Below, in pieces: positions 42,759 through 51,281 of a DNA stretch of 64,000 bases. The position numbers were made by a program, and so were the translations under genes. Under the pieces are notes generated by a model that saw only the letters and a list, made by a program, of their open reading frames with translations, searched no databases and was not told the DNA's origin. The stretch's first letter is position 1. Each line of letters starts with the position of its first letter. The DNA comes from an uncultured Christensenellaceae bacterium (GTDB taxonomy: Bacteria; Bacillota; Clostridia; Christensenellales; UBA3700): positions 1-64,000 of the forward strand of contig CALWHF010000005.1 in NCBI GenBank assembly GCA_944380305.1, given 5' to 3'.

Positions 42759-43024
42759 TTAAAACTTTTATTTTCGTGGAGGACGGCAGCGTCGATCTCG
42801 ATGAACTGAAAAGCAACGTCGGAGATGACGTGCTCGTGATCCCTTACAGGCAGGGAAGTACACCTCCCACAATTCAGCAGCCGAGAGAGCCTGTTTCGGA
42901 ACGGAACGATAAAACGTATTCCGAGACAAAGAAAGTTCTTGAAAGGATCCTCAACGGCGATTACAAAATGAGCAACAAGCTGCGTAAAGAGCTCGATGAC
43001 CTATATGCAGATTACTACTGTTAA
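42755..43024 (+). CDS. Phage protein of unknown function
   Basis: An 89-residue protein: a beta-type N-terminal 30 residues, a Pro-rich linker and a charged helix (SETKKVLERILNGDYKMSNK). ATGA overlap with the zinc-ribbon gene. Not recognised. Confidence 0.55.
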   Translation: MIKTFIFVEDGSVDLDELKSNVGDDVLVIPYRQGSTPPTIQQPREPVSERNDKTYSETKKVLERILNGDYKMSNKLRKELDDLYADYYC

Positions 43025-43037
43025 AGGAGGTGCAAGC

Positions 43038-43355
43038 GTGGATCAGCAGCAAGAGATTGAGAAAATGGCAGAGATAATGCAGCAGGGGGAGATTGATCGA
43101 GAGACAGGAAAAATAGATTGCTCCGAGTTTGCATTGTGCGCTGTCGTAAAAAACGGAATGCAACGCCTTGCAGGGGCAACCGCCCTTATCAATGCGGGCT
43201 ACGGCAACGTGCGTGCGGCGGTCGAGGACGTTGCGGAGCGTATCAAAAATGCGTTGTTTTGCGAGCTTGCCGACGATATGTCGTTCAAAATGGCAAGCAA
43301 GATAGAGAAGGCTATAAAGGAGGCATGCGATGCGGGAGAAACAGCGGGCGATTAA
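43038..43355 (+). CDS. Phage protein of unknown function
   Basis: A 105-residue helical protein. The GTG at 43038 is chosen because AAAGGAGGTGCAAGC precedes it; the earlier in-frame ATG at 42996 lies inside the previous gene. Not recognised. Confidence 0.55.
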   Translation: MDQQQEIEKMAEIMQQGEIDRETGKIDCSEFALCAVVKNGMQRLAGATALINAGYGNVRAAVEDVAERIKNALFCELADDMSFKMASKIEKAIKEACDAGETAGD

Positions 43356-43559
43356 GGAGGAAGTGACAGGCTGGCAAATGGTAACGAATAAAAGTAATAT
43401 CCGTAAGCGGCAAAAGAGAGCGTCTGCAAGTATTCGGAGGAGTACAAGCACGATTGCGCGCAGATTCAGAAGAACATCGTCGGCAAGACAACAGAGGTAC
43501 GGATCGTCTGCTCGGAGTTCGCTCCCGTCGCGCCGACTGTCAGGGAGGCGACGCGATGA
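43330..43559 (+). pseudogene. Small phage gene broken by a one-base shift
   Basis: The ATG at 43330 (overlapping the previous gene) opens a frame that reads sensibly up to SNIRKRQ (about 43413) and then becomes Arg/Ser nonsense. One frame back, the sequence reads ESVCKYSEEYKHDCAQIQKN and on to FAPVAPTVREATR, ending in a TGA (43557-43559) that overlaps the next ATG by four bases, as most genes here do. The switch coincides with CAAAAG (43411-43416); one extra A would restore a single protein of about 76 residues. No classical slippery heptamer is present. Confidence 0.5.
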
Positions 43560-43738
43560 CGCAGGCAAAGTACATAGAGACATTCGCAGGGTATGATTAC
43601 TTCCGCGATGAGCACGGCAACATTTACGCCAAAATCGGAGACGAGATCATGTTTTGCAGCAATCACAAGCGCGGTCAGTTGACGGAGGACAAGGCAGAGC
43701 CGTCCTATCCCGTCCACGACGTCGAAATCAGTTATTAA
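43556..43738 (+). CDS. Small phage protein of unknown function
   Basis: A 60-residue protein (MTQAKYIETFAGYDYFRDEH and following), beta-rich. ATGA overlap with the broken gene before it. Not recognised. Confidence 0.55.
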   Translation: MTQAKYIETFAGYDYFRDEHGNIYAKIGDEIMFCSNHKRGQLTEDKAEPSYPVHDVEISY

Positions 43739-43765
43739 AAGCCGAAAGGCAAAGGAGATATTATC

Positions 43766-44053
43766 ATGAAAGAACTCAACAACAACCCCGAAGTCGCCGC
43801 TGTGTGCGACGAAAAAGACACCTGCTGCTGCGACAGCAGCGAAAGCACGCCGTTCTCCCGTCTTGTGGAGGAAAAGCGCGCCCTCGATGAGAAAATCGTC
43901 AAGCTGCATGGTTTTCTTTCCCGCAATAGCGGAGAGGACGCGCGTGAGATCGCAGGCTTTGCACAAGTAGAGCGAATGTCCAATCAGTTGAGGGTGATGT
44001 TGGAATACTCCAATATTCTTAACGAGCGAATTTTGACATGGAGGCATAACTGA
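43766..44053 (+). CDS. Phage protein of unknown function with a Cys-rich patch
   Basis: A 95-residue protein: an acidic Cys-rich N-terminus (CDEKDTCCCDSSES) and two charged helices (FSRLVEEKRALDEKIVKLHG; RMSNQLRVMLEYSNILNERI). AAAGGAGATATTATC precedes the ATG. Confidence 0.6.
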   Translation: MKELNNNPEVAAVCDEKDTCCCDSSESTPFSRLVEEKRALDEKIVKLHGFLSRNSGEDAREIAGFAQVERMSNQLRVMLEYSNILNERILTWRHN

Positions 44054-44054
44054 T

Positions 44055-44333
44055 ATGGGCGACAAGGAATTTCAGGCTCTCGTCAAAAAGGTTGTCTGCG
44101 AGTACGCGAACGCACACCTCGATGTTTCGGACGTCATTCAGATCAGCGAGGACGACGTGTACATCGTGTGGCAGGTCAAGGTTTTGCAGAACAACAAGGC
44201 TCTCGCAAGCACGACGCTCAAAGACGGTATGTACTATGAGCTCACATACGACGGCGACAAAAAGTGTTGCTATGTGGACGCCTACAAGAAGTGGGAAAAC
44301 TTCTGCGTGAACGGAGCGGGAGAGAGGCAATGA
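44055..44333 (+). CDS. DUF6275-like phage protein
   Basis: A 92-residue protein with the pattern KEFQALVKKVVCEYANAHLD, YIVWQVKVLQNNKALAST and GMYYELTYDGDK...DAYKKWEN, which I recognise as the DUF6275 family of Firmicutes phages. Function unknown. ATGA overlap with the next gene. Confidence 0.65.
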   Translation: MGDKEFQALVKKVVCEYANAHLDVSDVIQISEDDVYIVWQVKVLQNNKALASTTLKDGMYYELTYDGDKKCCYVDAYKKWENFCVNGAGERQ

Positions 44334-44827
44334 GCGATGAGGTCAAGACCTGCAAGGACTGCAAACACTTTATCGCCGACGGATCCTCCCGCCACGGTCT
44401 TTGTGAGCTGAAAAAGAGCCGCATTGACAAGTGGGGACAGGAGGTGTCTATCAGGCGCATGGCGTCGGGCAAAGCCTGCAAAAAGGCAGAGCCTGCGGCA
44501 AGCCAGAGCACGGACGACGCGCCGCTCCGCGAGCTCGAAACCTACAAGCAGGAATACCGCCTCGCGGCAGCAGCGAACAGGCAGCTTGCGGACGCGCTCG
44601 ACAAGGCGCGCGAGGAGAACAAAATGCTCCGCCTGCAAATCTTCGCGTTCGTCCGTAATTCCGCCGTCCTGCCCGTCGGCAGGCGGCTCAACAAGAGCGA
44701 GCAGGAAATCACAGACAAGACGTTTGAGACCATAGAGGCGGCAAAGAATATGATCGACGTCGAGGCGGTCAAAGCAGCTATGAACTTGGCGACCAAAAGG
44801 GAAAACAGGTTCAACAACGCCGATTAA
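44330..44827 (+). CDS. Phage protein with an N-terminal zinc site and coiled coil
   Basis: A 165-residue protein: CKDCKHFIADGSSRHGLCEL and a later KAC at residues 7-51 suggest a metal site; a coiled coil follows (about 65-105). Function unknown. Confidence 0.6.
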   Translation: MSDEVKTCKDCKHFIADGSSRHGLCELKKSRIDKWGQEVSIRRMASGKACKKAEPAASQSTDDAPLRELETYKQEYRLAAAANRQLADALDKAREENKMLRLQIFAFVRNSAVLPVGRRLNKSEQEITDKTFETIEAAKNMIDVEAVKAAMNLATKRENRFNNAD

Positions 44828-44857
44828 GACTATCGGCAGAATGGAGGAAACAGGTTT

Positions 44858-45193
44858 ATGCCAAAACCGAAATTGTATTTTCAATTCGAGTTGCCGTCAT
44901 CGGTCGTCGAGATCGTCAAGACGGTATGCGCCGACTACACCCGCAGAGAACGGGCGATAAAGTACGGCAATGTTACAGGCGCGGTTTTGGCGCGATATGT
45001 GGAGCTCAATGCAATCATTGACGCCGCTTTGGAGGAAATCGAGATCGGCGTCAGGGAAGATATGCTGCGAGACATTCAGAACAGGCGAGGTTACGACTTT
45101 TCGCCCGTGTCCTACTGCATATCAAAGAATACATACTACAAGCGAAAAAAGAAACTTATCTACGACATCGCAAAAAACCTCGCGCTCGTATAG
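44858..45193 (+). CDS. ArpU/RinA-like putative late-gene activator
   Basis: A 111-residue protein whose C-terminal part (DFSPVSYCISKNTYYKRKKK, then LIYDIAKNLA) matches the sigma-region-4-like helix-turn-helix end of the ArpU/RinA phage regulators, which turn on packaging and structural genes. Its position, last gene of the early operon and just before the late promoter and terminases, fits that role. Its probable target is the box repeated at 45287 and 62621. GGAGGAAACAGGTTT precedes the ATG. Confidence 0.6.
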   Translation: MPKPKLYFQFELPSSVVEIVKTVCADYTRRERAIKYGNVTGAVLARYVELNAIIDAALEEIEIGVREDMLRDIQNRRGYDFSPVSYCISKNTYYKRKKKLIYDIAKNLALV

Positions 45194-45286
45194 CTTATAT
45201 ATAGACTCTGTATATAATACTCTGTGTATATGAGTGTAAATAATTATATACAAGTATATAGGCTATCGAGCCGAGGTGAGCCAAAA
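45191..45286. other. AT-rich spacer with imperfect inverted repeat
   Basis: TAGCTTATATA (45191-45201) and TATATAGGCTA (45255-45265) are inverted repeats with one mismatch, enclosing two direct copies of CTCTGT(G)TATAT. Probably regulatory DNA before the late operon. Confidence 0.4.
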
Positions 45287-45330
45287 GAAAAATAAATTGC
45301 GACTAAAAGCGCAAAAGTTTGTGGTAATAT
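45287..45330 (+). promoter_or_regulatory. Late promoter 1 with activator-type box
   Basis: The 21-base box at 45287-45307 (core AATAAATTGCGACTAAA) is identical to 62621-62641. Its start is 38 bases before the extended -10 TGGTAATAT (TAATAT 45325-45330), the same distance as in late promoter 2. No consensus -35 exists at normal spacing, consistent with activator dependence. Confidence 0.6.
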
Positions 45331-45367
45331 AGTAAGTAGATAATGTGCCGAATACCCTTTGAGGTTA

Positions 45368-45415
45368 GAGCCCTTTTATTCCGAAACGGAGTAACAGGGC
45401 TCATTTTGTTTTTTA
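45368..45415 (+). terminator. Terminator-like leader hairpin before the terminase genes
   Basis: GAGCCCT (45368-45374) pairs with AGGGCTC (45396-45402), with an inner TATTCCG/CGGAGTA stem, followed by ATTTTGTTTTTTAT. It sits between late promoter 1 and terS, so late transcription must read through it. Confidence 0.6.
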
Positions 45416-45431
45416 TCGGAGGATAGACAGA

Positions 45432-45995
45432 ATGAGTCAGACAAAAAAGCCCGCAGGGACGAAAAAGAGAAACGCCAAAGGTCAATTCGTCAAGGGCAAT
45501 AAAATCGGAGAGGAAACACGCTTTCAGAAAGAGAACGAGGCGGCTTGTAAGTACAAAGAGGAATACTGCGACAAGCTCATGGAGTTCTTCAATCAGCCCG
45601 ACGTCGATATTCAGTACAAAGAGGTCTTTGATAAGCAGGGCAACGTCGTTGCGAGGACGCCGATCATGCTGCCTGCGGCTTATCCAACATTCGAGCTGTT
45701 CGCAGCGAGCATAGGCGTAACGACAGGGACGCTGAAAAATTGGTGTGAACAGCACCCCCGATTTAAGGACTGCTATGCACGCGCGAAAGAAATACAGCTC
45801 GGCAAACTCACGTCAAACGCTCTGCGCGGGCTGTATAACCCGATTTATGCAAAGTTCGAGGCGGTGAACAATCACAATCAGAAAGACAAGCAGGAGGTCG
45901 AGACGAACGTCTCGGGCGTCGGCTTGGACGATAAGACGCGCGCACTCATAGAGCGGGTGGAAAGGCGGCTCCATGACGTGGAAAAGAAAGAGTAA
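45432..45995 (+). CDS. Terminase small subunit
   Basis: A 187-residue protein with a basic N-terminus (KKRNAKGQFVKGNK), a central helix-turn-helix-like part (AYPTFELFAASIGVTTGTLK) and the KLTSNALRGLYNPIYAKFEA segment of small terminases, then a C-terminal coiled coil. It would recognise the packaging site and load the large subunit. It overlaps the large-subunit gene by 23 bases. AGGATAGACAG precedes the ATG. Confidence 0.75.
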   Translation: MSQTKKPAGTKKRNAKGQFVKGNKIGEETRFQKENEAACKYKEEYCDKLMEFFNQPDVDIQYKEVFDKQGNVVARTPIMLPAAYPTFELFAASIGVTTGTLKNWCEQHPRFKDCYARAKEIQLGKLTSNALRGLYNPIYAKFEAVNNHNQKDKQEVETNVSGVGLDDKTRALIERVERRLHDVEKKE

Positions 45996-47517
45996 AGCCG
46001 CCGCCGTAGATTACAACGACTACATACGGGACATCATGCGCGCAGAGTTTGAGTATTGCCGTAATGACGTCGTTTATTGGGCGAATAATTACTGCGTCAT
46101 CGAGGACAAGGACTCTCCCGAGATCATTATTCCTTTCAAGGGGTGGGAGGCGCAGAATCAGACGCTCCGCGACTTTGATACGCACCGCCTCAACCTGATA
46201 CTCAAAGCCCGACAAATGGGTATAACGTGGATCGCGCTTTACTACTGCACGCATGACCTCGTGTTTAACCTCGGGCATACGGTCGTTGCTCTCTCAAAGA
46301 CGGAGGACGACGCAAAAGAGCTTGTACGCCGCATGAGCGTTATTCTCGATAATCAGCCCGAGATTTTGCGGGCGGGCGACTTGGTGTGGCGCGCGACGGC
46401 TACATCGGTGCTCATAACGGATATGAGCGGCAAGCTCGTCTCGACGTTCAAAGCCTTTCCCTCGTCGCCGTCGGCAGGGCGTTCCTTTACGGGTAACATT
46501 CTGCTGCTCGACGAGTGGGCGTTTCAGGAGTACGCAGGGGAGATTTGGACTTCGGCGTACCCTACAATCAACCGACCGACGGGCGGCAAAGTCATCGGCT
46601 TATCCACAATCAAAAAGGGCACGCTCTTTGAGAGCCTGTGGATAGAGGACAACGACTTTCACAAGATATTCCTTTCTGTGTTTTCTGATCCTCGCAGAAC
46701 GCAGGAGTGGTACGAAAGGACAGCCAAAGATTTGGGCGTCATGGTTAAGCAGGAGTACCCGCGCACGGCGGAGGAGGCTCTCTCCAACCTCGGAGGCAGC
46801 TACTTTCCCGAGTTCGATTACAGCAAGCACACCTGCGAGCCGTTCCGAATCCCCGAAGATTGGACGATTTACAACACGTTGGACTACGGGCTCGATATGT
46901 TCGCGCATTACAAGGTGGCAATCAGCAACGACAATATCGCCTATGTATTCCATGAGATTTACCAAAGCGGGCTTATCATCTCGGACGCAGCGGCAAAGGT
47001 CAAGGTTGCAGAGCTGCGGGAGAATGAGGACGGGAGCGTGGAGACTTGGTATAAGCCGAAACTGCGGCTCGCGCCTCCTGACCTGTGGAATCGCTCGCAG
47101 GAGACGGGCAAAAGCAGGGCTCTGCTGTTCTACGAGAACGGGCTCGAACTTGTGAGGTCGAACAACGACCGCCATGCGGGTTGGCTCGCTATCAAAGAGC
47201 TGCTCAAAGAGCGTGTCGCGCCGAACGGAGAGACCTATACGCGGTTAAAGATATTCCGCACCTGCACAAACCTCATACGAACGCTGCCGCAGCTCCTCAT
47301 CGACGAAAAGGATCCCGAGGACGCGGCAAAAGAGCCGCACGAACTCACGCACGCGCCCGACGCCCTGCGCTACTTCGCAATCTATTGGACGCAGCCGCCG
47401 CAGCCAAAAGCTCCAAAAAAGGTCAAGTATCGCCCCGACATCATGGAGGACTACCTGAACGCGAGCGAGGAGGAACGACAGATAATCATTAAACGGTATG
47501 GAGAGCCATTGCTATGA
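45973..47517 (+). CDS. Terminase large subunit
   Basis: A 514-residue packaging motor. ATPase part: Walker A-like LKARQMGITW (about residues 76-85), Walker B ILLLDEWAF (about 176-184) and the coupling-type GLSTIKKGTLFE. Nuclease part: TLDYGLDMFAHYKVA (first Asp), and HAPDALRYF near the C-terminus. A complete, normal-length TerL. The start overlaps the small subunit, the end overlaps the portal ATG by four bases. Confidence 0.92.
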   Translation: MTWKRKSKAAAVDYNDYIRDIMRAEFEYCRNDVVYWANNYCVIEDKDSPEIIIPFKGWEAQNQTLRDFDTHRLNLILKARQMGITWIALYYCTHDLVFNLGHTVVALSKTEDDAKELVRRMSVILDNQPEILRAGDLVWRATATSVLITDMSGKLVSTFKAFPSSPSAGRSFTGNILLLDEWAFQEYAGEIWTSAYPTINRPTGGKVIGLSTIKKGTLFESLWIEDNDFHKIFLSVFSDPRRTQEWYERTAKDLGVMVKQEYPRTAEEALSNLGGSYFPEFDYSKHTCEPFRIPEDWTIYNTLDYGLDMFAHYKVAISNDNIAYVFHEIYQSGLIISDAAAKVKVAELRENEDGSVETWYKPKLRLAPPDLWNRSQETGKSRALLFYENGLELVRSNNDRHAGWLAIKELLKERVAPNGETYTRLKIFRTCTNLIRTLPQLLIDEKDPEDAAKEPHELTHAPDALRYFAIYWTQPPQPKAPKKVKYRPDIMEDYLNASEEERQIIIKRYGEPLL

Positions 47518-49487
47518 AAATTGATTTGAACGGAAACACAAAATTGTCCTTTTTCAAGGACTTGTACGACGACGCACGCGCAAATTCTGACGTGCTTTAC
47601 GAAAAGCTCAAACAGCACCTTGAACAGTACAAAGGCAGCCCGAAAATCGACGGCTCCGAGGTGGACGCCTCGCAGGTGCGAAACGTAACCTATGAGCTTG
47701 TGGAAAGTCAGGTAACAAGTTATCTGCCGAATCCGTCCGTATCGCCGAAAATGTGGAGCGAGCAGAACGAGCGGAACGCAAAGAGCATTGAAACCCTGCT
47801 CCAAAACAAGCGCAACGAGCTCCCGTTTGAAAAGCTCAACGACATGGACGAGCGTTTCAACCCGATTTACGGCGGCTCCGTGTGGCTCATCGAGTGGGAC
47901 AATTCGATTACCACGCATAACACGGTCGGAGACGTGCGCGTGAGCTGCCTTTCGCCGCGGAGGTTTACGGGGCAGCCGAGCGTTTATGATGTCAAGGACA
48001 TGGAATACTGCTTCATTCAGTTCGAGACGACGAAAGAGGAGATCGTGCGCAAGTACGGCGTTACGTTTGACGTCGCAGACGAGGCGGAGAACGATGACAA
48101 CGCGGACGATAAGACCGCAACGCTGTATATCTGCTATTACAAGAACGACGCAGACAAGGTATGTCAGTACATTTGGTCGGGCGATACGGAGCTCTCGGAC
48201 ATCGAGGACTACTTCGCCCGCAAGCGGTACATCTGTAAGAAGTGCGGCAAGCGCAAAGAACTCTGCACCTGCGAAAAGCCTGATTACGAGCTGCAAGACG
48301 AGGACTACGAGGAGGTCGTGCGCGATATTCAGCGTTCGGACGGCTCCGTCATTCCTGCGGAATGCGAGGTCATCAAGGACGGGCAGGTCGTCATGGAAAC
48401 CGTCAAGCAACAGGCGGTGGACGAGACGGGACAGCCGATTTTCGATGATTCGAGCGGTATGCTCCTGCCTCTGCTTGTGGACGTGCAGGTGCCGAAAATG
48501 CAGCCGACAAAGCTGCCGTTCTATACGCCGAACATTCTGCCTATCGTCATTCGCAAGAACACCTCGGAAGAGGACAGCCTGCTCGGACAGTCGGACTGCG
48601 AGTTCATACGCCCGCAGCAACAGGCGATCAACAAGATTGAGAGCCGTATCAATGAAAAGCTCCTCGGCGCAGGCGTTTATCCCATTGCGCCCGAGAATGC
48701 GCCGATAGAGTACGACAACTCCATTTTCAAAAAGGTTTTCCGCGCAAATCAGAGCAATTTCAAACTGTTCGGCAAGCTCGATTTGCAGGTCGATATTTCC
48801 CGCGACATCGCGCAGGCTGAACGGCTCTACGATCAGGCAAAGCGTATTCTCGGCATTACGGACAGCTTTCAGGGGCAGTACGATTCGAGCGCGCAGAGCG
48901 GCAAGGCAAAGCAGATTCAGGTGCAGCAGGCGGCGGGACGTCTCGACAGTAAGCGGCAGATGAAAAATGCCGCATATGCCGAGATAGATCAGATTATCTT
49001 TCAGTATTTCCTCGCGTATGCCGATGAGCCGCGTCCTGCAACGTATAAGGACGCGCAGGGACGTATGCAAAACCGCATTTTCAATCGCTATGATTTCATC
49101 GAACGTGATGAGGCAGGAGAGTGGTATTACAACGACGAATATCTGTTTTCCGCAGACGCCTCAATCGACGTTGATAAGCAGCGCGAGCTCTTATGGGAGG
49201 AGAACAGAAAGAACTTTCAGCAGGGCGCATACGGCAACCCACAGCTCCCGCAGACGCTTCTCATCTTTTGGCAGAATATGGAGCAGGCGCATTACCCGTG
49301 GGCGCACGAGAATGTAGAGCGTATCAGGGACGAGATCGCGCGTCAGCAAGAGCTTTTGCTCGCACAGCAACGGGCGGCGGCTGCACAGCAAGACCTCGAC
49401 AAAGAAAAGCAGAACAGGACAGCTTATGAGGCATACCTCATGTCTCAAATAAATAACGGAGGACAGGCAAATGGCGGTCAGCAATAA
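47514..49487 (+). CDS. Portal protein with a zinc-ribbon-like insertion
   Basis: A 657-residue portal of the podovirus type: YELVESQVTSYLPNPSVSPK near residue 59, GQSDCEFIRPQQQAINKIES and the long helical stem and crown (IPI-type linker, QSGKAKQIQVQQAAGRLDS), ending in a Gln/Ala-rich coiled coil. An insertion carries CKKCGKRKELCTC (Cys 241, 244, 251, 253), a likely metal site I do not know from standard portals. It forms the DNA-entry dodecamer in the capsid. Its stop lies 17 bases inside the next gene. Confidence 0.85.
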   Translation: MKIDLNGNTKLSFFKDLYDDARANSDVLYEKLKQHLEQYKGSPKIDGSEVDASQVRNVTYELVESQVTSYLPNPSVSPKMWSEQNERNAKSIETLLQNKRNELPFEKLNDMDERFNPIYGGSVWLIEWDNSITTHNTVGDVRVSCLSPRRFTGQPSVYDVKDMEYCFIQFETTKEEIVRKYGVTFDVADEAENDDNADDKTATLYICYYKNDADKVCQYIWSGDTELSDIEDYFARKRYICKKCGKRKELCTCEKPDYELQDEDYEEVVRDIQRSDGSVIPAECEVIKDGQVVMETVKQQAVDETGQPIFDDSSGMLLPLLVDVQVPKMQPTKLPFYTPNILPIVIRKNTSEEDSLLGQSDCEFIRPQQQAINKIESRINEKLLGAGVYPIAPENAPIEYDNSIFKKVFRANQSNFKLFGKLDLQVDISRDIAQAERLYDQAKRILGITDSFQGQYDSSAQSGKAKQIQVQQAAGRLDSKRQMKNAAYAEIDQIIFQYFLAYADEPRPATYKDAQGRMQNRIFNRYDFIERDEAGEWYYNDEYLFSADASIDVDKQRELLWEENRKNFQQGAYGNPQLPQTLLIFWQNMEQAHYPWAHENVERIRDEIARQQELLLAQQRAAAAQQDLDKEKQNRTAYEAYLMSQINNGGQANGGQQ

Positions 49488-51261
49488 AATTTCGATGTCA
49501 ACTCTTGGGGGCGGCGGATCGTCGTCGGGAACGAAAAAGAAAAGTGCAATCAGCACATCGTACAGCGACAATCTGCTCGGAAACGGTGTTTCAAACCCGC
49601 AGGTTTCCTTGCCACAGAACTTGTCATACAAGGACAACCTTGTCAATTTACAGCCCGTTGGCGGTGCGGGAGCAGGCACGGGAGGCGTAACAAGCGAGGG
49701 CGTTGTCCTCGGCAACCCGAACGTGGAGCGTATGCCGCAGATTAAGGAAAAAACTGACACGTCATACTCTGCAAATCTTCTGAACGCCGCCGCCCAACAG
49801 CCGACAACGCCGATGACTTACGGACAACAGCTTGCCGCTGCCTCCGCACAGCAGGAAACGCCCGCAACAGGCACGCCCGATACATCGGGTGGAACAGGCA
49901 CAACGGGCTCCACAGGCTCAACGGGAGGCTCTACGGCGGGCAGCGGAGAGGTCGATACATACGAGGAGTTCTTGCTCAAACAGGAGGGCTTTTACAAGGA
50001 GCAGCTCGATAAGCTCAATGCTCAAATTGAGCAGAACAAGCAGAACGCCTTGCAGCAGGCAGAGTCGGAGCGTGAGCGCGCCGTCATCGACGCGAGGTCA
50101 AGCTACGCGCAAAATCTTGCTACTTACGGCGCAAACGCGGAACAGCTTGCCGCTATGGGGCTTTCGGGCAGCGGGTACAGCGATTACCTCACGCAACAGG
50201 CGTATGCCACGCAAAGGGCGGAGACGCAGAACGCCAACGCGCAGGCGGAGGCAACAAAGGTCGCTGCCGAACAGCAGGCGAACTCCGACAAGCTCAATGC
50301 AGAGCTCTCCTACGCCGAGAATATGCAGAATAACGCTGAAAAGCTCGCACAGTATCAGCAGCAGAAAGCAGAGGAGGCAAAAGCCGAGGAAGAACAGAAA
50401 AAGCAGTATTACGCTGCGTTGCTTACTTCGGCAAATACGGGCGAATACACCTCCGAACAGATTGCCTCGCTCGGCGCGCAGTACGGGCTCGATGAAGTGC
50501 AAATTTCGCAGTTGCAGGCAGCGGCTGACAAGTATAAGTCGGATCAGCAGTCGTTGTCCTATACAGAGGCTTTGCAGATGATTTCCGATTACGGCGCAGA
50601 CCTCGATGTTTCGTACTTGGAGACGTTACTCAATACAGGCTCCATTTCGCAGGAACAGTACAATCAACTCATGGCGCAGTACAGCAAGGAGCTTGTCGAG
50701 AGCGGAGATGTTGCGACCGAAGATACGGACAAAATCGACGACCTGCACCAAAGCGGGCAAATCAGCGACGAGGACTACAACAAACAAAAAGAGCAGTGGA
50801 ACTCTCAAATCGACACTTCCGACGCATTTTTCAATTCGGGCAGTATGTCTGCAACCGAAGCGAAAAAGCAACTTGACAAGATTATCAACAACGAGTGGAC
50901 GAGCGAGGAAAATAAAAAAGCGTTGCAGAAAACTTATGACAGGCTTTACAAGGTTGTTACCAACGACGTCAGGTTTAACAACGACGGCGGCTGGTGGATA
51001 TTCGGCTCTACGGATATGAACGATGTTGGCAACAACTTCTCGCTTATTGATGACAGCGGGTTTAAGTACCGCATTGAGTCAGGCGGTGAGGTTACGGACA
51101 CGGCTATCAAGAGCCTTGCAAACGATGTTGCGGACGGCTCCGTATTTGGTGTGCGTAATCAAATCTACTATAAGAAAGACGGCAAGGTTTATCTTATTCA
51201 GAAGCGCGAAAACTCTTACGGAGACCACTACACGAAGCTCTATAACAAGTTCTTTGGGTAA
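49471..51261 (+). CDS. Low-complexity phage internal/structural protein
   Basis: A 596-residue protein between the portal and the giant polyvalent protein. Residues 1-165 are Ser/Thr/Gly/Gln-rich and carry four copies of a short (S/T)Y-x-x-(N/Q)-L motif (Tyr 31, 53, 99, 117), for example SYSDNLLGN and SYSANLLNA. Residues about 170-320 are Gln/Ala/Glu-rich coiled coil with ERERAVIDARSSYAQNLATY. The C-terminus has a globular WWIFGSTDMNDVGN domain. An ejected internal virion protein or a head-neck component are plausible by position. GGAGGACAGGCAA precedes the ATG. Confidence 0.7.
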   Translation: MAVSNKISMSTLGGGGSSSGTKKKSAISTSYSDNLLGNGVSNPQVSLPQNLSYKDNLVNLQPVGGAGAGTGGVTSEGVVLGNPNVERMPQIKEKTDTSYSANLLNAAAQQPTTPMTYGQQLAAASAQQETPATGTPDTSGGTGTTGSTGSTGGSTAGSGEVDTYEEFLLKQEGFYKEQLDKLNAQIEQNKQNALQQAESERERAVIDARSSYAQNLATYGANAEQLAAMGLSGSGYSDYLTQQAYATQRAETQNANAQAEATKVAAEQQANSDKLNAELSYAENMQNNAEKLAQYQQQKAEEAKAEEEQKKQYYAALLTSANTGEYTSEQIASLGAQYGLDEVQISQLQAAADKYKSDQQSLSYTEALQMISDYGADLDVSYLETLLNTGSISQEQYNQLMAQYSKELVESGDVATEDTDKIDDLHQSGQISDEDYNKQKEQWNSQIDTSDAFFNSGSMSATEAKKQLDKIINNEWTSEENKKALQKTYDRLYKVVTNDVRFNNDGGWWIFGSTDMNDVGNNFSLIDDSGFKYRIESGGEVTDTAIKSLANDVADGSVFGVRNQIYYKKDGKVYLIQKRENSYGDHYTKLYNKFFG

Positions 51262-51281
51262 CAGACTACGAGGTGCAATAT

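Noticed and set aside
45191..45286. Possible tRNA or attachment site in the AT-rich spacer before the terminase
   Set aside because: No cloverleaf can be drawn; it is better explained as regulatory DNA.
47451..49070. Long minus-strand frame (539 codons) opposite the portal gene
   Set aside because: Shadow frame caused by GC-rich third positions of the portal gene; no protein-like motifs.
51273..51281. GTG three codons upstream as start of the giant protein
   Set aside because: The GTG is itself part of the ribosome-binding site GAGGTG; the ATG at 51282 has correct spacing.
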